A stretch of DNA of 64,000 bases from JAJEBT01 sp965214975 (GTDB taxonomy: Bacteria > Pseudomonadota > Alphaproteobacteria > MPNO01 > UBA830). The DNA is taken from NCBI GenBank assembly GCA_965214975.1, contig OZ244055.1, positions 3,596,001 to 3,660,000 of the forward strand, in the 5' to 3' direction. The notes under the pieces were generated by a model, which did not search any database, was not told where the DNA came from, and saw only the letters and a program-made list of their open reading frames with translations. Both the position numbers and the translations under genes were made by a program. Positions 27,657 to 36,191 of the stretch are shown here, one piece after another; position 1 is the stretch's first letter, and every line of letters begins with the position of its first letter.

Positions 27657-27804
27657 GCTTGCGATTTCCGGGCCAAGGCCCTATGTAATGTGAAACGAAC
27701 GGCAGAGTGTACGCTTGGGCACGCAAGTTCAACACCGGCGCGGGACGCCGATCGTTGCCCTGCCGTGGCGGGAACCCATGAGCGATCTGCAGAAAGGCAG
27801 ATAG

Positions 27805-28479
27805 ATGGGAGACGGATTCCAGATCCTCGACATTCTGCTGTTCGGCATGGTGGCCGCCTTTCTGGTGCTGCGGCTGCGCAGCGTGCTCGGCAAGAAGACG
27901 GGACATCAGCGGGAACGGCAGAATCCTGTCGTGCACCGCCAGGCGGACGAGGCGGTCGCCGAGCTCCCCTCCCGCGACGCGGCGGCGGCCGACGCGGATT
28001 TCTCTGACATCTCCGCCGACGGGGAGGTCTCGGTTCCCGGACTTTCCGACCTCGCGGCTGCCGATCGGTCCTTCGACCCCGACGAGTTCCTCGAGGGCGC
28101 AAAGGGGGCGTTCGAGATGATCGTTGGCGCCTTCGCGGCCGGCGACGTCGGCACGCTCGAGAACCTGCTTTCCGAGCAGGTCTTCAGGAATTTCCGGGAG
28201 GCCATCGAACAGCGCGCCGAGGACGGGGAGACGCTCGAGACCACGATCATCTCCGTCAAGTCCGCAACCGTTCTCGAGGCCGGGCTGGAGGAAAGCGACG
28301 CGGTCGTGACGGTGTCCTTCGTTTCCGAGCAGGTCAACGTCACCCGCGATTCGGAAAGCCGGATCGTTGACGGAGACCCCAATCACGTGACCGAGATCAC
28401 GGACATCTGGACGTTCCGGCGCAACACCCGGTCGGCGGATCCCAACTGGAAGCTGGTCGAGACCAGAAGCCAGAACTGA
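27805..28479 (+). CDS. Tim44/TimA-domain membrane-associated protein
   Basis: The 224-residue protein has one N-terminal hydrophobic segment (FQILDILLFGMVAAFLVLRL), a charged linker and a Tim44-like domain from about residue 90 (FLEGAKGAFEMIVGAFAAGD; WTFRRNTRSADPNWKLVETR at the end). The terminal Trp-Lys-Leu-x-Glu motif is typical. The bacterial homologues are inner-membrane-associated and related to mitochondrial Tim44; a role in envelope maintenance is suspected but not established. AGAAAGGCAG precedes the ATG. mltA follows after nine bases. Confidence 0.9.
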   Translation: MGDGFQILDILLFGMVAAFLVLRLRSVLGKKTGHQRERQNPVVHRQADEAVAELPSRDAAAADADFSDISADGEVSVPGLSDLAAADRSFDPDEFLEGAKGAFEMIVGAFAAGDVGTLENLLSEQVFRNFREAIEQRAEDGETLETTIISVKSATVLEAGLEESDAVVTVSFVSEQVNVTRDSESRIVDGDPNHVTEITDIWTFRRNTRSADPNWKLVETRSQN

Positions 28480-28488
28480 GTCCGGGCC

Positions 28489-29661
28489 GTGGCGCCCGCG
28501 GCTCTTTCCCGCCCGTTCCGGCGCTTCCGCCCACCGGCGGGTTTCGCCGTGGCCGCCCTGTCCGGTCTGCTCGCGGCGGGTTGCGCGCCCGCCGAGCGCG
28601 ATCGGGCCCATGAGACCCGCTTCGAGTCCGTGCGCTTCTCCGATCTGCCGGGCTGGGCTTCGGACGACCACGCCGCCGCCCTCGCGGCGTTCGTGAGAAC
28701 CTGCCCGCTGCTGCTCAAGACGGGGTCGGGGCAGTTCGCGGGCGCCGCGGACTGGCGTCCGGTCTGCAGCGAGGCGTCGAGACTGCCCGACGGACGGAGC
28801 TTCTTCGAGCGCAACTTCGTTCCGGTCCGCGTGACCGACGGACGCGGTTCCGTCGAAGGGCTGGTGACCGGGTACTACGAGCCGGAGCTTCGGGGTTCGC
28901 GTCGGCGGGACGCCCGCCATGCGGTTCCGCTCTACCGGCGCCCCCCTGAACTTGTCGGCGTCGATCTCGGGGAGTTCCGCGAGAATCTGAAGGGCCGGCG
29001 CGTCGCCGGGCTGATCGTCGGCGGCAGGCTCAAGCCCTATCACGATCGCGCCGGCATCGCGCGCGGGGTGCTCCGCGGCCGCGGTCTGGAACTCGTCTGG
29101 GTCGACAGCGCGATCGACGCGTTCTTCCTGCAGATCCAGGGGTCGGGCAGGGTGCGCCTGAGGGACGGCACGGTGATGCGTCTGGGCTACGACGGGTTCA
29201 ACGGACACCCCTACACCGCGATCGGCCGTTCCCTCGTCCGCGACGGCGAGATCCCCGCGGAAGACATGTCGATGCAGGCGATCCGCAAGTGGCTCGCCGC
29301 CCGCCCCGAAAAGGGCCGGCTTCTCATGGAGACCAACCGGTCCTACGTGTTCTTTCGCGAGATCTCGGGCGACGGGCCGGTCGGGTCGGCCGGCGTCGCG
29401 CTGACCCCCGGCAGGAGCATCGCCGTCGACCGGCGGCACGTGCCTCTGGGCTTGCCGGTGTGGCTGGACACGGCGCTTCCCGAAGGACGCCCGTTGCGCA
29501 GGCTGACGATCGCGCAGGACACGGGCGGCGCCATCTCCGGCGCCGTGCGCGCGGACGTCTTCTGGGGCGCGGGCGCCCGGGCCGCCGAGATCGCGGGCCG
29601 CATGAAGTCTTCCGGCAGGTACTGGATCCTGAGGCCGAGGCTCTCGGCGCCGGCGAGCTGA
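28489..29661 (+). CDS. mltA: Membrane-bound lytic murein transglycosylase A (MltA)
   Basis: The gene starts with GTG. The 390-residue product has a signal sequence with a lipobox-like LLAAGC near residue 27, the MltA domain (GLVTGYYEPELRGSR, AIDAFFLQIQGSGRV, GYDGFNGHPYTAIGR) and a C-terminal 3D domain. The catalytic region reads QDTGGAISGAVRADVFWGAG, where the family's Asp is preserved. It cleaves peptidoglycan glycan strands to anhydromuropeptides in the periplasm. The AmpG-like permease about 7 kb away would import such products. It is co-directional with the Tim44 gene and convergent with recD2. Confidence 0.93.
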   Translation: MAPAALSRPFRRFRPPAGFAVAALSGLLAAGCAPAERDRAHETRFESVRFSDLPGWASDDHAAALAAFVRTCPLLLKTGSGQFAGAADWRPVCSEASRLPDGRSFFERNFVPVRVTDGRGSVEGLVTGYYEPELRGSRRRDARHAVPLYRRPPELVGVDLGEFRENLKGRRVAGLIVGGRLKPYHDRAGIARGVLRGRGLELVWVDSAIDAFFLQIQGSGRVRLRDGTVMRLGYDGFNGHPYTAIGRSLVRDGEIPAEDMSMQAIRKWLAARPEKGRLLMETNRSYVFFREISGDGPVGSAGVALTPGRSIAVDRRHVPLGLPVWLDTALPEGRPLRRLTIAQDTGGAISGAVRADVFWGAGARAAEIAGRMKSSGRYWILRPRLSAPAS

Positions 29662-29695
29662 AGCCGGCTTGCCGGGACGCGAAGGCGTTCCCCGG

Positions 29696-31894
29696 CTATC
29701 CCGCCCGGGCGGTCTCGAGCTGTCCGCGGAGCCGCGACCACCGCCGCCGTCCCGAAACGGCGTCGACGGCGATCTGCACCGCCCTTTCCTGGCCGACGAG
29801 GACCACGAGACGCCTGCCGCGCGTGACGGCGGTGTAGAGCAGGTTGCGCTGCAGCATGATGTAGTGCTGCGTCGTCACCGGAACGACCACGGCGGGGTAT
29901 TCGGACCCCTGCGCCTTGTGGATGGTCGTCGCATAGGCCGGCACGAGGGCGTCGAGATCCCCACCGCCGTAGACGATCCGCCGTCCGTCGAACGCGACCA
30001 CGATCTCGCCGGCGTCGGGAACGATGTCTCTGACGATTCCGATATCGCCGTTGTAGACGTCGTTGTCGTAGTCGTTCTCGGTCTGCATCACCTTGTCGCC
30101 GGGAGCGAAGGTGTAGCCGAGATGCTCGATCCTGCGCTCCCCGGCCGGGTTGATCGCCTTCTGGAGCTCGCTGTTGAGCTCCCGCGCGCCGACCGTTCCG
30201 CGCACCATCGGGCACAGAACCTGGATGTCGCGCAGCGGATCGAGACCGAATCCCCCGGGGATGCGGTTGCGGACGAGATTGACGATGGTTCTGGCCGCCT
30301 CCTCCGGGGTGTCCCGCTGCAGGAACAGGAAGTCGCTCTCGATGTCCGGTTTCCCGAAATCCGGCGCCTCCCCACGGTTGATCCTGTGGGCGTTGACGAC
30401 GATCCGGCTCTCCGCGGCCTGCCGGAAGACCTCGACGAGGCTGGCCACCGGAAGAACGCCGCTCTCGATCATGTCGGCGAGCACCTGCCCCGGCCCCACC
30501 GACGGAAGCTGGTCGACGTCGCCGACGACCAGAAGGCCGGCCTTCGGCGGCAGCGCGCCCAGCACCGCGTCCATCAGCATCACGTCGACCATCGACATCT
30601 CGTCGATGACCAGAAAGTCGCATTCGAGAGGAAGGTCGGCGTCGCGCCGGAAACCGCCGTGGCGCGGATCGACCTCGAGCAGCCGGTGGACGGTTTTCGC
30701 GTCGCGGCCGGTCGCCTCGCTCATGCGCTTCGCCGCGCGGCCGGTGGGCGCGCACAACGCGATCCGGACCTTCTTGGCGGCGAGAACGCTCAGTATGGTG
30801 TTGACGATCGTCGTCTTGCCGACGCCGGGGCCGCCGGTGATGACCATGACCTTCGACCGCAGCGCCGTCCGCACCGCTTCTCGCTGGCTGTCGGCGAGCT
30901 CGAGACCCGTGCGCCGTTCCGCCCACGGAATGGCTTTCCCGGCATCGATTTCCGGCCACGGGCAACGGCCGCGAAGCAGCCTGCGGAGACGTTCGGCGAT
31001 GCGGGACTCGGCGTGGTGGAGGACAGAGAGGAAGATGCATTCGGTGTCGTCGACGGTGTCGGCGAGCAGGGATTCCTCGCGAAGCTCGTGCTCCAGAGCC
31101 TCGAGAACCAGCTCCTCAGAAACGCCCAGAAGCTCGGCCGCATCCGTCACGAGGCGGTCCCGCGGCAGGCCGCAATGGCCGTCGTCCAGCGCTTCGGCCA
31201 GCACGAAGCCGATGCCGGAACGGACGCGGATCATGGCCGTCCTGGCGATGCCGAGCTTCATGGCGATGGCGTCGGCGGACTTGAACCCCATGCCGCGGAT
31301 GTCCTGGGCGACGCGATAGGGGTTTTCGGACATCACCTGCACCGCGTCGGCGCCGTAGGTGGTGAAGATGCGCGTGGCCCGCGCCGTGCTCACGCCATGT
31401 TCGTGGAGGAAGACCATGATCTCCCGGACGGTCTTCTGCTCCGCCCAGACCTTCCGAATGCTGTCGGCCCGGACCGGGCCGATGCCGTCCACCTTGCGCA
31501 GTTCCTCCGGCCGGAACTCGATGACGTCGAAGACGTCCTCGCCGAACGCCCGCACCAGCTTGTCCGCGTAGACCTCGCCGATGCCGTGAATCTGCCCGGA
31601 CGCGAGATAGCTTCGAATGCCCTCGATCGAGGTCGGACGGGAAGTTCGCAGAAAGCGCGCCCTGAACTGGGGGCCGTACTTGCGATCCTTGACCCATTCG
31701 CCCGAGGCGGTGATCGCTTCCCCCTCGGCGACGGCCGGCAGGGTGCCGACGACGGTCTCGAGATCGCGTCGCCCGCGGACCTTGACGCGAAGGACGCAGT
31801 AACCGGTTTCCGCGTTGTGGTAGGTGACGCGCCTCACGAGGCCTGCGAGCACCTCGCGACCCTGGGTTCGTGCCATGTCGGGGTTTGCCATCAT
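29696..31894 (-). CDS. recD2: RecD2-type ATP-dependent 5'-3' DNA helicase
   Basis: The open frame is longer, but homology begins at LAGLVRRVTYHNAETGYCVL, so I place the start at the tandem ATG at 31894 (MMANPDMARTQG, 732 residues); ATG 31876 is an alternative. The order is: N-terminal OB-like domain, helix-hairpin-helix region (GIRSYLASGQIHGIGEVYADKL), Walker A (VITGGPGVGKTTIVNTIL), Walker B (LVIDEMSMVDVML) and the superfamily 1B C-terminal motif (ATTIHKAQGSEYPAVVVP). RecD2 is a stand-alone helicase in repair and replication restart, without RecBC. Confidence 0.93.
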   Translation of the reverse strand: MMANPDMARTQGREVLAGLVRRVTYHNAETGYCVLRVKVRGRRDLETVVGTLPAVAEGEAITASGEWVKDRKYGPQFRARFLRTSRPTSIEGIRSYLASGQIHGIGEVYADKLVRAFGEDVFDVIEFRPEELRKVDGIGPVRADSIRKVWAEQKTVREIMVFLHEHGVSTARATRIFTTYGADAVQVMSENPYRVAQDIRGMGFKSADAIAMKLGIARTAMIRVRSGIGFVLAEALDDGHCGLPRDRLVTDAAELLGVSEELVLEALEHELREESLLADTVDDTECIFLSVLHHAESRIAERLRRLLRGRCPWPEIDAGKAIPWAERRTGLELADSQREAVRTALRSKVMVITGGPGVGKTTIVNTILSVLAAKKVRIALCAPTGRAAKRMSEATGRDAKTVHRLLEVDPRHGGFRRDADLPLECDFLVIDEMSMVDVMLMDAVLGALPPKAGLLVVGDVDQLPSVGPGQVLADMIESGVLPVASLVEVFRQAAESRIVVNAHRINRGEAPDFGKPDIESDFLFLQRDTPEEAARTIVNLVRNRIPGGFGLDPLRDIQVLCPMVRGTVGARELNSELQKAINPAGERRIEHLGYTFAPGDKVMQTENDYDNDVYNGDIGIVRDIVPDAGEIVVAFDGRRIVYGGGDLDALVPAYATTIHKAQGSEYPAVVVPVTTQHYIMLQRNLLYTAVTRGRRLVVLVGQERAVQIAVDAVSGRRRWSRLRGQLETARAG

Positions 31895-32688
31895 CCAGCC
31901 CGGAACGTTCCGGACCGGCGCATCCACCGCGCTGTGCATCGCCCGAGCGCGAAAGGCCACCTGCCGGAAACCTTCCCGCACGATCGCACAAAGCCCGTTG
32001 CGGCGCAACGCGGCACATCGTCTCGAGCCCCGTCGCCGCGCGGTGTCCGCTCGGGAGCTGCGCCGACCACGTGACCCGCCGGGCCGAGGGCGATCGGGAG
32101 ACCCTCCTCGAGGATCTCGAGAGCTTCGACGACGCGCCCCGTCGCGAGACCCTCGAGAGCGGCGGGCGCGATCATGACCGCGCCCGCCGCCTGACGCGCC
32201 GCCCCCGGCCGTTCCGTCGCGACGTGCCGCCGAAGGAGGCCCGGTCGCGGCCGGGACACGAATTGGGTCCGCCACCGTGCAAGGCCGGGATCGCCGACCA
32301 GACCGCCGCCAACGTTCGGGAGGTCGTCTCGAACCTCGCCTCGACGCCCCGCGGATGTCTCGATCGCACGAATCCCGCCGAGCCTCTGGAGGCTCGCATG
32401 ATGCGCCGGACGTTGCGACCGAGACATGAATCCCCGCCGAGGCGGTTCGGCGGAAATCTGCCCCTCGATCGAATGCCGAGCGGCCGGATCGTGGATTCCG
32501 CGCTGCCCGTCGGCGCCTTGACGGGAAACTGGCGCCACGGCCGTGACGTTGCCGGTCGCCGGCATCGCGCAATGTCCCGCAGCCGGATCCTTTCCGGCCG
32601 GCTTGCGGCGGAGGAGCCGTTCCGGCACGCCGGTGGCCGGACGCCTGTTGTCCTGCTAACTTGCGGAAAACCGGCGAAGAGGTGCCAC
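31895..32688. other. Divergent spacer between recD2 and an alpha/beta hydrolase, no gene found
   Basis: About 790 bases lie between two divergent genes. Both strands keep open frames through it (extensions of recD2 and of the hydrolase), but neither shows a domain. I read one fragment on the minus strand (around 32085-32175, AALEGLATGRVVEALEIL) as possibly once coding, but it is too short to name. Promoters for both genes should lie here. Confidence 0.5.
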
Positions 32689-33486
32689 GTGAAAGTCGGG
32701 GCGGGAACGCACGCGCTCAACTGCGACGTGCGCGGGCTTGACGGTGCGCCGTGGATCACGTTCAGCCATGCTCTCGGCAACGATCTCGGTCTCTGGGACG
32801 AGCAGGTGTCGTTGCTCGAGAACAGGTTCCGGATCCTGCGCTACGACCATCGCGGCCACGGCGGGTCGGACACGCCGCCCGGCCCGTACACGTTCGACGA
32901 CCTCATGGCCGACGCTCTCGCGCTTCTCGACCACTTCGGAATCGAGCGAACGCACTGGGTCGGTCTCTCGATCGGCGGCATGCTCGGCTACGGCCTGGCC
33001 CAGAACCACGGAGCCCGCCTGCTGTCGCTGACGGCCTGTGACGCCCGCCCGGACGCGCCGCCGGACTATGCCGCCTACTTCCAGTACCGGATCGACACCG
33101 TCCGCGACCAGGGCATGGAAGGGGTTGTCGAGCCGACGATCGCGCGCTGGTTCACCCCGGAAACCCGCAAGCGCAATCCTCCGTCGCTCGACGCCATCCG
33201 CGCGTCGCTTCGCGCGACGGATCCGGTCGGTCACGAGGGGTGCTGCGAGGCTCTCAAGCTCCTTTCCTTCGGATCCGGACTCGACAGGATCCGGGTGCCG
33301 ACGCTGATCATCGGCGGCGCCGAGGACAAGGGCGCGCCACCGGACGTGTTGGCGGAAACCGCATCCGCCATCGCCGACTGCCGTCACGTCGTGGTGGCCG
33401 GCGCCGGACACATCTCCAACATCGAGAATCCCGGGGAGTTCAACGAGGCGCTGGAAGACTTCCTCGTCGGAAACTCGTCCGCCTGA
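32689..33486 (+). CDS. Alpha/beta hydrolase (3-oxoadipate enol-lactonase-like)
   Basis: The start is placed at GTG 32689 (VKVGAGTHALNC), preceded by AAGAGG; the longer frame upstream is not conserved. The 265-residue product has the oxyanion region FSHALGNDLGLWDEQ, the strand-helix RYDHRGHGGSD, the nucleophile elbow GLSIGGML (Ser), the acid near LIIGGAEDKGAP and the terminal His in GAGHISNIENP. This is the pattern of PcaD-type lactonases and related carboxylesterases. Four bases separate it from the ComD-like gene, so it is probably part of that operon, but the substrate is unknown. Confidence 0.82.
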   Translation: MKVGAGTHALNCDVRGLDGAPWITFSHALGNDLGLWDEQVSLLENRFRILRYDHRGHGGSDTPPGPYTFDDLMADALALLDHFGIERTHWVGLSIGGMLGYGLAQNHGARLLSLTACDARPDAPPDYAAYFQYRIDTVRDQGMEGVVEPTIARWFTPETRKRNPPSLDAIRASLRATDPVGHEGCCEALKLLSFGSGLDRIRVPTLIIGGAEDKGAPPDVLAETASAIADCRHVVVAGAGHISNIENPGEFNEALEDFLVGNSSA

Positions 33487-33490
33487 CGCC

Positions 33491-34000
33491 ATGCCGACGG
33501 GCCCCAGCGGCAGTCAGATCATTGACGCGCTCAAGGCCGCCAGGGTCACCCACGTGGCCGCGCTTCCGGACATCACGACGAGCGCCGGGCTTCTCTGGCC
33601 GCTGTCGAAGGAACCGGATCTCCATCTGATCCGCCTCGGCAAGGAGGACGAAGGCGTCTCGATCTGCGCCGGCCTGGCGTTCTGCGACAAGCGCGCGGTG
33701 CTGCTGATGCAGCAGACGGGCCTGATGGATTCCCTCAACGCGGTCCGTGCCGTCGCCGTCGAGTACGGCCAGCCGGTCTGCATGCTGGTCGGGCTGCTCG
33801 GCAAGGAACCCGATCGTGCGCCGCAGGAGTCCGGAAGCTACGGCGTGCGCATCGTCGAACCGATTCTCGACGTCATGGGGATCGATCGCCTGCTGGTCGA
33901 GGGGCCGGAGGACGTGGTGTCGCTGGCGCCGGCCATCGACAGGGCCTATGCCCGGTCCCGGCCGCTCGCGGCGCTGATCGGAAGGCGGGTGCAACCGTGA
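33491..34000 (+). CDS. ThDP-dependent decarboxylase alpha subunit (ComD/sulfopyruvate decarboxylase-like)
   Basis: The 169-residue protein corresponds to the pyrimidine-binding half of a ThDP enzyme. It has IIDALKAARVTHVAALPDI at the start, then LGKEDEGVSICAGLAFCDKR with the catalytic Glu of ThDP activation, and LLMQQTGLMDSLNAVRAVAV. Splitting the enzyme into two short polypeptides is the layout of ComD/ComE sulfopyruvate decarboxylase and related phosphonopyruvate decarboxylases. The next gene encodes the complementary half. Sulfopyruvate is the best-known substrate, but other 3-substituted pyruvates are possible. Confidence 0.8.
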   Translation: MPTGPSGSQIIDALKAARVTHVAALPDITTSAGLLWPLSKEPDLHLIRLGKEDEGVSICAGLAFCDKRAVLLMQQTGLMDSLNAVRAVAVEYGQPVCMLVGLLGKEPDRAPQESGSYGVRIVEPILDVMGIDRLLVEGPEDVVSLAPAIDRAYARSRPLAALIGRRVQP

Positions 34001-34626
34001 TGCAGCGCAAGGCCTGCTTCGGGAAGATCGCCGAGATGCGCGGCGACGCCGTGGTGGTCGCCACCTATTCCTCCGCCTTCGAATGGCACCGGGTCGACCC
34101 CAGTCCCCTGAACTTCGTGAGCATCGGCGCGATGGGGCAGGCCTCCTCGCATGCGCTCGGTCTCGCGCTGGGAATGCCGCATCACAAGGTGATCGTGCTC
34201 GACGGGGACGGCAGCCTCGTGATGAACCTGTCGAGCCTCGCGACGACAGCCGACGCGGCTCCCGAAAACCTGGTCCACTTCGTGGTGGAGAACGGAACCT
34301 ACGAGGCGAATGGCGGTCACCCGATTCCAGGCCGGAAGCGCATCGACTTCCCGGGGCTGGCACGGGCCGCGGGCTACCGGGAGAGCCGCGGCTACGATGG
34401 CTTCAACCGCTTCGCGTCCGAACTGCCGGAGCTTCTGGACACGAGCGGACCGGTTTTCGCGGCCCTCAGGGTGGAGGCCGGAGACGCTCCGCCGCTTGAA
34501 TACGACTACGAGTGGCTGCACAGCCCGGAACGCCGCCGGGAATTCAGAAAGGCGATCCAGCCCATTCTCCGGGCCGCGCCGGATCAGTCCGGCTTGCGCC
34601 CTTCGCGCTCGGCGAACTCGAAGTAG
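34000..34626 (+). CDS. ThDP-dependent decarboxylase beta subunit (ComE-like)
   Basis: The product is the ThDP pyrophosphate-binding half. The motif is clear: VLDGDGSLVMNLSSLATTA followed by NLVHFVVENGTYE, which together give the GDG-x(24-27)-N signature. ATG 34000 shares one base with the upstream TGA; a GTG at 33997 would overlap by four. Either way the two subunits are translationally coupled. The 3' end overlaps the convergent aminotransferase gene by 43 bases. Known ComDE enzymes make sulfoacetaldehyde from sulfopyruvate. No ComA, ComB or ComC homologue is in the window. Confidence 0.8.
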   Translation: MQRKACFGKIAEMRGDAVVVATYSSAFEWHRVDPSPLNFVSIGAMGQASSHALGLALGMPHHKVIVLDGDGSLVMNLSSLATTADAAPENLVHFVVENGTYEANGGHPIPGRKRIDFPGLARAAGYRESRGYDGFNRFASELPELLDTSGPVFAALRVEAGDAPPLEYDYEWLHSPERRREFRKAIQPILRAAPDQSGLRPSRSANSK

Positions 34627-35441
34627 AGGTCGCGAACCCTCGTTGCCACCGGGCCGATCTGGTAATCGCGATCGTCGACGCGGGTCACGGGAAGAATCTT
34701 GGAGTAGTTGCCGGTGAGAAACACCTCGTCGGCGTCGAACACGTCGTCGAGGGTCAGCGTCGTCTCCTCGACGGCATCGCCGGCGTCCGACAGAAGCTCG
34801 ATCACCCGGTGGCGGGTGAGCCCGGAAAGAAAGCAGCCGTTCGCCGCAGGCGTCCGCACGGCCCCGTCCTTCGCCAGGAACAGATTGTTCACCGCAAACT
34901 CCGCGACGTTGCCGAGAGCGTCCAGAATCACCGCCGTGTCGCTGTCTTTCGACCGCGCTTCGAGCAACGCCCGCCCCACGTTCGGATAGAGGCACGACGC
35001 CTTGGCGTTGGTGGGCGCGGCTTCCGGCGTCGGGCGGCGGTAGCTGGAGACGCAAGCGGTCACGCCGTGCCATTCCGGCAGCGGGGCGCGAAACACCGTC
35101 AGGATGAAACGGCTCGAGGACAGGTCCGGAGAGATCAGCCCGCCCTCGAAATACATCATCGGGCGGATGTAGAGTTCGGCGTTCTCGGGAAACCGCTCGA
35201 CTCCCTCCCAGGCCAGAGCGACCATTTCGTCGGCTGTGACGGGCGGCGTCATGTGAAACGCCTCCGCGGACGCGATCATCCGCGCGCAGTGCCGGTCGAG
35301 GTCGGGAGCCAAGCGCCGGAAGGCGCGCGCGCCGTCGAAAACGGTCGAGGCCATCCACCAGGCATGGCTCATCGGACCGAGAAGAGGCGGATTGCCCTCG
35401 ATCCACTCGCCGTCGACCCACGTGAGCGCTTCGGGCTTCAT
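34584..35441 (-). CDS. Class IV (branched-chain/D-amino acid type) PLP aminotransferase
   Basis: The start is ATG 35441 (MKPEALTWVDGEW), giving 285 residues. Family features include TVFDGARAFRRLAPDLDRHCARM near residue 40, the PLP lysine in TNAKASCLYPN, DALGNVAEFAVNNLFLAKDG, and LSGLTRHRVIELL near the C-terminus. Members transaminate branched-chain or other amino acids; substrate cannot be chosen by sight. Its start codon overlaps the sufE stop by four bases (ATGA), so it is translationally coupled to sufE. Its 3' end runs 43 bases into the ComE-like gene from the other strand. Confidence 0.85.
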   Translation of the reverse strand: MKPEALTWVDGEWIEGNPPLLGPMSHAWWMASTVFDGARAFRRLAPDLDRHCARMIASAEAFHMTPPVTADEMVALAWEGVERFPENAELYIRPMMYFEGGLISPDLSSSRFILTVFRAPLPEWHGVTACVSSYRRPTPEAAPTNAKASCLYPNVGRALLEARSKDSDTAVILDALGNVAEFAVNNLFLAKDGAVRTPAANGCFLSGLTRHRVIELLSDAGDAVEETTLTLDDVFDADEVFLTGNYSKILPVTRVDDRDYQIGPVATRVRDLYFEFAEREGRKPD

Positions 35442-35899
35442 GCGGTTTCCGCAGGCAGTTTTCCGGCGTCTTCGCCGTCCAGACAGTTGCGGGCGCAAGC
35501 GTGGATGCGTCCGACCATGGCCCTGAGCCCGTTGGCGCGGCTGCCGCTCAGATGGGAACCCAACTCGAGCACCTCGAAGAACTCGACCGGCGTGTCGACG
35601 ATATCCTCGGGCGTCCGCCCGGAATAGACCCTCAGCAGGAGCGCGATCAGGCCGCGCACGATGATCGCGTCCGAATCCGCCGCGAAATGCAGATGCCCGT
35701 TCCGGCGCCAGGCATGCAGCCAGACCCTGGACTGGCAGCCGGGCACGAGATGGGCGTCGTCCTTGAGATTCTCGGGCAAGGCGTCGAGCGCCTTGCCCAT
35801 GTCGATGATGTGCTCGTAGCGCTGGATCCAATCGTCGAAAAAAGCGAATTCATCGACGATTGCCTGCCGGACGCTCTCGATTGCGGACGACTCGACCAT
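35438..35899 (-). CDS. sufE: Cysteine desulfuration protein SufE
   Basis: The 153-residue product, counted from ATG 35899 (MVESSAIESV), matches SufE in size. The sulfur-accepting cysteine is Cys 55 in LVPGCQSRVWL. Upstream is WIQRYEHIIDMGKAL and downstream GLIALLLRVYSGRTPEDI; the family ends with LSGSRANGLRAMVGRI as seen here. SufE takes persulfide sulfur from SufS for Fe-S cluster assembly. It is coupled to the class IV aminotransferase downstream and divergent from pyrD. Confidence 0.94.
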   Translation of the reverse strand: MVESSAIESVRQAIVDEFAFFDDWIQRYEHIIDMGKALDALPENLKDDAHLVPGCQSRVWLHAWRRNGHLHFAADSDAIIVRGLIALLLRVYSGRTPEDIVDTPVEFFEVLELGSHLSGSRANGLRAMVGRIHACARNCLDGEDAGKLPAETA

Positions 35900-36191
35900 G
35901 CGCGGGGATATAGCGCGTTTTCTCCCGACGGAAAACCGACAAGACCGCTCAAGGTCATCCCGCGCTGCGCTCCCCGGCCGGCCCGGTCGCCCCGATGACG
36001 GGATCCGAAGTGGAGCCGGACATTTACGGCGCCCTCGGAGCCGCGGACCGTCGTGGCGATACGGACGGGACCGCCTACCCTTCCGGAGCGGATGCCCGGC
36101 CAGCGTGGGAGAGTCCGGGAGACCGCCCACGGCCGGTTGCGATTCGCCCGGGGCGGGTTAGCCTGCGCCTTCCCGGTTGCCGGAGAACGAC

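Noticed and set aside
31891..32628. 245-codon minus-strand frame between recD2 and the hydrolase
   Set aside because: Only a short stretch looks protein-like; no motif, and it overlaps the expected promoters.
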